Assembly (NCBI GenBank): GCA_003645435.1
Contig: QNFD01000071.1
Coordinates: 1-9,976 of the forward strand
Length of the DNA stretch: 9,976 bases
Source of the DNA: Gammaproteobacteria bacterium
Lineage (GTDB): Bacteria > Pseudomonadota > Gammaproteobacteria > GCA-001735895
Reading direction: 5' to 3'
In this document: positions 7,137 to 9,976 of the stretch, piece by piece
Position numbering within the stretch: position 1 is the stretch's first letter
Layout: the number at the start of each line of letters is the position of its first letter
Translations under genes and position numbers: made by a program
The notes under the pieces: model-generated
Seen by the model: the letters and a program-made list of their open reading frames with translations, nothing else
Database searches by the model: none
What the model was told of the DNA's origin: nothing

Positions 7137-7805
7137 TTATGCAGATTCCGGGCGAGCCAATGGCACCGACAGATAGACACCAAATTCTTCACCGATATCA
7201 CAGCTGACACGCGCATGCACACGACCCTGTCGATCCTGGAATCTCTGGTAGTCTTCTACCGGGAAAATGCCCTCGTGCCAGATACCGGGATGAATATAAA
7301 GCCCCTTGCTGCCATCACACCAGAAAGCAATCACCTTATCCGGGGTCAAATCATCACCGGGTAAGGCGGCTGGAACGACGAAAGGTTTTTTATCCATCGG
7401 GTAAAACATCTGGCCGCCATCGGGATGGTAATTCAAATGCCACAGTAAAACCTGGTCGCGTGCTACTGTTTGGCGCTCTGACGACGCGGCCTGCGGATCG
7501 GTCGACCAGCCCAGCACATAGTGCCCATCGACCGCCTCGTTAGACCCCATTAACACATCGCCCTTCCATTCACCGTGAAAAATACCCTCGACAAAACCAC
7601 CCTCGTTGCCCGTATCCGCGTCGACCGGACGCCAGTCCTGTGCCGGCCAGGTGACTATTTCTATTTCGAAGTTATCGGGATCATCGACCAGGTAGCCGTA
7701 CCCCTTAACAGACTGTTCGGTCGCCTCGATCACTGGTACTTCAACCAGTTCAAGCGTGGGTTTTTCATTTGCTTCAAAAATATAATTTGGGGCTGGTTGA
7801 TTCAT
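7137..7805 (-). CDS. AllA-like protein (ureidoglycolate lyase family cupin)
   Basis: A 222-residue protein resembling the ureidoglycolate lyase (AllA) family, whose founding member converts ureidoglycolate to glyoxylate and urea in allantoin breakdown. The best matching parts are HPDGGQMFYPMDKKPFVVPA (127-146), which lines up with the AllA block around HPLGTQAFVPM, and IHPGIWHEGIF (171-181), which lines up with the YHRNVWHHPLF block. Both belong to the cupin barrel. An extra N-terminal region makes it longer than E. coli AllA (about 160). No signal peptide is seen. No other allantoin or purine-catabolism gene is nearby, so the true substrate may differ. The start ATG at 7805 has a weak AAGAG site. 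It follows the PLP decarboxylase after 54 bases and precedes the Nudix gene by 38, so the three look like one operon. Family assignment is from remembered motifs and the activity is unproven. Confidence 0.68.
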   Translation of the reverse strand: MNQPAPNYIFEANEKPTLELVEVPVIEATEQSVKGYGYLVDDPDNFEIEIVTWPAQDWRPVDADTGNEGGFVEGIFHGEWKGDVLMGSNEAVDGHYVLGWSTDPQAASSERQTVARDQVLLWHLNYHPDGGQMFYPMDKKPFVVPAALPGDDLTPDKVIAFWCDGSKGLYIHPGIWHEGIFPVEDYQRFQDRQGRVHARVSCDIGEEFGVYLSVPLARPESA

Positions 7806-7859
7806 AAACTTACTCTTTTAATATATTGAAATGATAAAAAATGGTTTGATCATCGATAT

Positions 7860-9317
7860 TCAGGTCAGGATCGAATGCCCGATTCGGATCGTCTCTTTGA
7901 CCAGGACATCGAAATCTTCGTACCTGCTGCGATGATTCGCAATTGCGACTCGTATACAGTGACGCTCATTTAAAATAGTGGTCGAAGGTGAGGCAATGCC
8001 CTGCTCCTGTAACTCGATCACAATTTCCTGGTTGAGATCATTCATAGCCGGCTCGTCGATATCGCCGGGATCAAATCGATAACAGACGATATTAAGGCCA
8101 ATTGGAGCAGCCAGTTCCAGGTCCCGTTCGCTTTCGATCAAGTTACCGAGGTATTGTGCCTGATCAAGGTTGCGGGAGATCATCCGGCCCAGCTTTTTGG
8201 TGCCGTGTTCTTTCATCGTCATCCAGATTTTTAAAGCTCGAAACGATCGGCTCAACTGCACCCCGTATTCTGAAAACCAGACAGGCGCGGAGGCCAGCCC
8301 CCGCTCCGCCTTTAGCAGGTACTCGGGTGTCAGCGCAAAACTGTCGTGATGGGCTTTTTCATCACGCACTAAAACACAGCTTGCCTCGAACGGGACATGC
8401 ATCCATTTGTGCAAATCGAGTGTAATCGAATGCGCGCGCTCGATTCCGGTTAATTGCGCCCTGGCCGTATCCGACAGCATCGCTATCGCACCAATGGCGC
8501 CATCCACATGAAACCAGATACCATACTCGTCACACATATCGGCTATCGCCGGCATATCATCGATAGCGCCGGTATTGACGGTACCGGGTGTCGCAATAAT
8601 ACATATCGGCCGGAATCCCGAACGCAGATCTTTATCGATGGTGTGTTTAAGTGCCTGCAGATTGATAGTGAAATCGTCATTCACTTCTATCTTTCGCAGG
8701 CAATCACTTCCCAGGCCGAGTAGTTCAACCGCTTTCTGAATGGAGCTATGTGCTTCAGTCGAGGCGTATACCGTTAGATTTCTAGCCATCGACTGAATCC
8801 CATGCTTGCGTACGTCGACTCCGGCCAGGGTGTTCCGCGCTATAGTCAGGCCAACCAGGTTCCCCATGGATCCGCCGCTCACCAGCAACCCGCTGGCCTC
8901 TTGCGGAAATCCGATTACCTGCTTCAACCAGTCCAACACCTGCGATTCGACCAGGCTGGCAGCATGGTTACCGCCGCCCAGATTAGGGTTCATGATCGAT
9001 GCCATCAGGTCCGCGAGAGCGCCCATCACGGTACCATTACCCATGTACCAGGACCAGAACCGGGGATGGATATTGCCCATCGGGTAGGGGAAGATATTGG
9101 TCAAAAAATCCTCATAGACCTCGGTCGGTTCGGCTGACGCTTCCGGTACCGGTGTTTTGAAGCTGGCCTTAACCGATTCCGGCACGGGTTGCCATACCGG
9201 CCGTTCAGCCACGCTCGCCAGATAATCGATCGAATCGTCAACCATCCGGTGCGCGAGGGCTCGCATTTCTTCCCAGTCATGAGGGTCCAGGGTTTCGTAG
9301 GATTCGTCGCTTTTCAT
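7860..9317 (-). CDS. PLP-dependent group II amino acid decarboxylase
   Basis: A 485-residue pyridoxal-phosphate enzyme of the aromatic amino acid / glutamate decarboxylase fold. The Schiff-base lysine is Lys304 in DLHKWMHVPFE. His190 in EAHSSIQKA should stack on the cofactor, and Asp272 in WFHVDGAIGA should hold the pyridine nitrogen. The N-terminal part (NIHPRFWSWYMGNGT, 82-96, and NPNLGGGNHAAS, 110-121) is typical of bacterial relatives. The mobile-loop region carries WFSEYGVQLSRSFRALK (347-363). The tyrosine used by animal DOPA decarboxylase may be replaced by Phe348 there, although Tyr351 is close. The substrate cannot be inferred. Tyrosine, tryptophan, DOPA or non-aromatic substrates remain possible, as does an aldehyde-forming activity. 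The start ATG at 9317 has no clear ribosome site. Divergent from gltA across 139 bases. Likely first gene of the run with the AllA-like and Nudix genes. Confidence 0.85.
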   Translation of the reverse strand: MKSDESYETLDPHDWEEMRALAHRMVDDSIDYLASVAERPVWQPVPESVKASFKTPVPEASAEPTEVYEDFLTNIFPYPMGNIHPRFWSWYMGNGTVMGALADLMASIMNPNLGGGNHAASLVESQVLDWLKQVIGFPQEASGLLVSGGSMGNLVGLTIARNTLAGVDVRKHGIQSMARNLTVYASTEAHSSIQKAVELLGLGSDCLRKIEVNDDFTINLQALKHTIDKDLRSGFRPICIIATPGTVNTGAIDDMPAIADMCDEYGIWFHVDGAIGAIAMLSDTARAQLTGIERAHSITLDLHKWMHVPFEASCVLVRDEKAHHDSFALTPEYLLKAERGLASAPVWFSEYGVQLSRSFRALKIWMTMKEHGTKKLGRMISRNLDQAQYLGNLIESERDLELAAPIGLNIVCYRFDPGDIDEPAMNDLNQEIVIELQEQGIASPSTTILNERHCIRVAIANHRSRYEDFDVLVKETIRIGHSILT

Positions 9318-9348
9318 GATGGTGTATTATGGCTTTATCCAATATCCG

Positions 9349-9385
9349 GATTCAATTTATTTCTCGACAGTTTTTGATTTGAATC
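9349..9385. repeat. Spaced inverted repeat in the decarboxylase/gltA intergenic region
   Basis: GATTCAA (9349-9355) and TTGAATC (9379-9385) are perfect 7-bp arms with centres 30 bp apart, about three helical turns, on one DNA face. The left arm overlaps a possible minus-strand -35 box (TTGAAT). This layout would suit a dimeric or tetrameric regulator of the divergent genes, but with arms this short it may be chance. Confidence 0.3.
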
Positions 9386-9422
9386 GAACAGCATAAAGAA
9401 ACCTAATCCAGTCCGAATAGTT

Positions 9423-9428
9423 TATAAT
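9423..9428 (+). promoter_or_regulatory. Candidate -10 box of gltA
   Basis: A perfect TATAAT, 28 bases upstream of the gltA ATG, which would give a leader of about 22 bases. The -35 position (around 9400-9405, AACCTA) is a poor match, so the promoter may depend on an activator or be misidentified. Confidence 0.4.
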
Positions 9429-9456
9429 CGCCTGCCGGAAAACCTGGAACAAAGCC

Positions 9457-9976
9457 ATGTCAAAAAATACCGTAACGATTACCGATAACCGCAACGGCGC
9501 ACAGGCGGAATTTGACATTCTCGATCCGGTTATAGGAAATTCAACTATCGATGTGCGCCAGCTCACGGCTAAACTCGGCCTATTTACCTACGATCCTGGA
9601 TTCCAGGCCACCGCAAGCTGTAAGAGTGAAATTACTTACATAGACGGTGACGCCGGAATCTTACGCTATCGCGGCTACCCGATCGAGCAGCTAGCCGAAC
9701 AAAGTAACTATATGGAAGTCAGCCATTTATTAATGTACGGCGAACTCCCTTCTAACCAGGAATACGATAATTTTGTAAATTCGATTACCAACCACACCCT
9801 GGTGCACGAAGGCCTGATGCAATTCATCAATGGTTTTCACAATGACGCACATCCGATGGCGATCATGGTCGGTGTCGTCGGCGCACTATCTGCTTTTTAT
9901 CATGACTCGCTTGACATCACCAACCCTCAGCATCGTGATTTGTCAGCGCATCGGTTACTTGCCAAAATGCCAACCA
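9457..9976 (+). CDS. gltA: Citrate synthase (type II, Gram-negative), N-terminal part, cut by window edge
   Basis: The first 173 codons of citrate synthase, which condenses acetyl-CoA with oxaloacetate at the entry to the TCA cycle. The N-terminus has the small beta domain seen in the hexameric, NADH-inhibited Gram-negative form (FDILDPVIG at about 18-26). This is followed by FQATASCKSEITYIDGDAG and ILRYRGYPIEQLAE, and then GFHNDAHPMAIMVG, corresponding to FRRDSHPMAVMCG of the E. coli enzyme. The catalytic His and Asp of the large domain lie past the window. The ATG at 9457 has a GGAA site seven bases upstream. It is divergent from the decarboxylase. Nothing abnormal is visible in the part present. 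Confidence 0.95.
   Translation, partial: MSKNTVTITDNRNGAQAEFDILDPVIGNSTIDVRQLTAKLGLFTYDPGFQATASCKSEITYIDGDAGILRYRGYPIEQLAEQSNYMEVSHLLMYGELPSNQEYDNFVNSITNHTLVHEGLMQFINGFHNDAHPMAIMVGVVGALSAFYHDSLDITNPQHRDLSAHRLLAKMPT

Noticed and set aside
9357..9566. 69-codon minus frame overlapping the gltA start
   Set aside because: It is antisense to the conserved gltA N-terminus and its promoter region, with no motif.
1..9976. CRISPR array, tRNA, rRNA, phage or toxin-antitoxin module
   Set aside because: No regularly spaced direct repeats, cloverleaf-like segments or recognisable genes of these types were found on reading both strands.

Overview
The window reads as a chromosomal stretch of a Gram-negative bacterium, most likely an uncultured or marine gammaproteobacterium. 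That guess rests on the hexameric-type citrate synthase, the PlsB-like acyltransferase, the fused hydratase/dehydrogenase beside a thiolase, and the style of the intergenic repeats. No rRNA, tRNA, CRISPR array, transposase or phage gene was seen. Base composition is fairly even and the genes look vertically inherited.

Layout. (1) 1-2689, minus strand: a fatty-acid beta-oxidation pair, a FadB/FadJ-like fused enzyme followed by a thiolase that runs off the left edge. (2) 2690-3086: a 397-bp divergent intergenic region holding a complete 138-bp MITE-like element with 17-bp perfect terminal inverted repeats and an 11-bp target duplication. It lies immediately upstream of the beta-oxidation pair. 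(3) 3087-4511, plus strand: a compact membrane-anchored PlsB-like acyltransferase, convergent with the next gene with only 18 bp between stop codons. (4) 4530-9317, minus strand: a run of four genes, transcribed from right to left. These are a group II PLP-dependent decarboxylase, an AllA-like (ureidoglycolate lyase family) cupin, a NudL-type CoA pyrophosphatase and an AlkK/DmdB-like acyl-CoA ligase. A GC-rich repeat cassette (about 6268-6421) separates the Nudix gene from the ligase gene. (5) 9457-9976, plus strand: the start of gltA (citrate synthase), divergent from the decarboxylase.

A shared theme is acyl-CoA metabolism. The ligase activates fatty acids, the fused enzyme and thiolase cut them to acetyl-CoA, citrate synthase consumes acetyl-CoA, the acyltransferase could divert acyl groups to phospholipid, and the Nudix enzyme can turn over CoA species. 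The decarboxylase and AllA-like protein do not fit this theme, and their substrates cannot be read from sequence.

No clearly new biological system is visible. The best observations are the MITE-like insertion, the false N-terminal extension it creates on the neighbouring reading frame, and the second repeat cassette.
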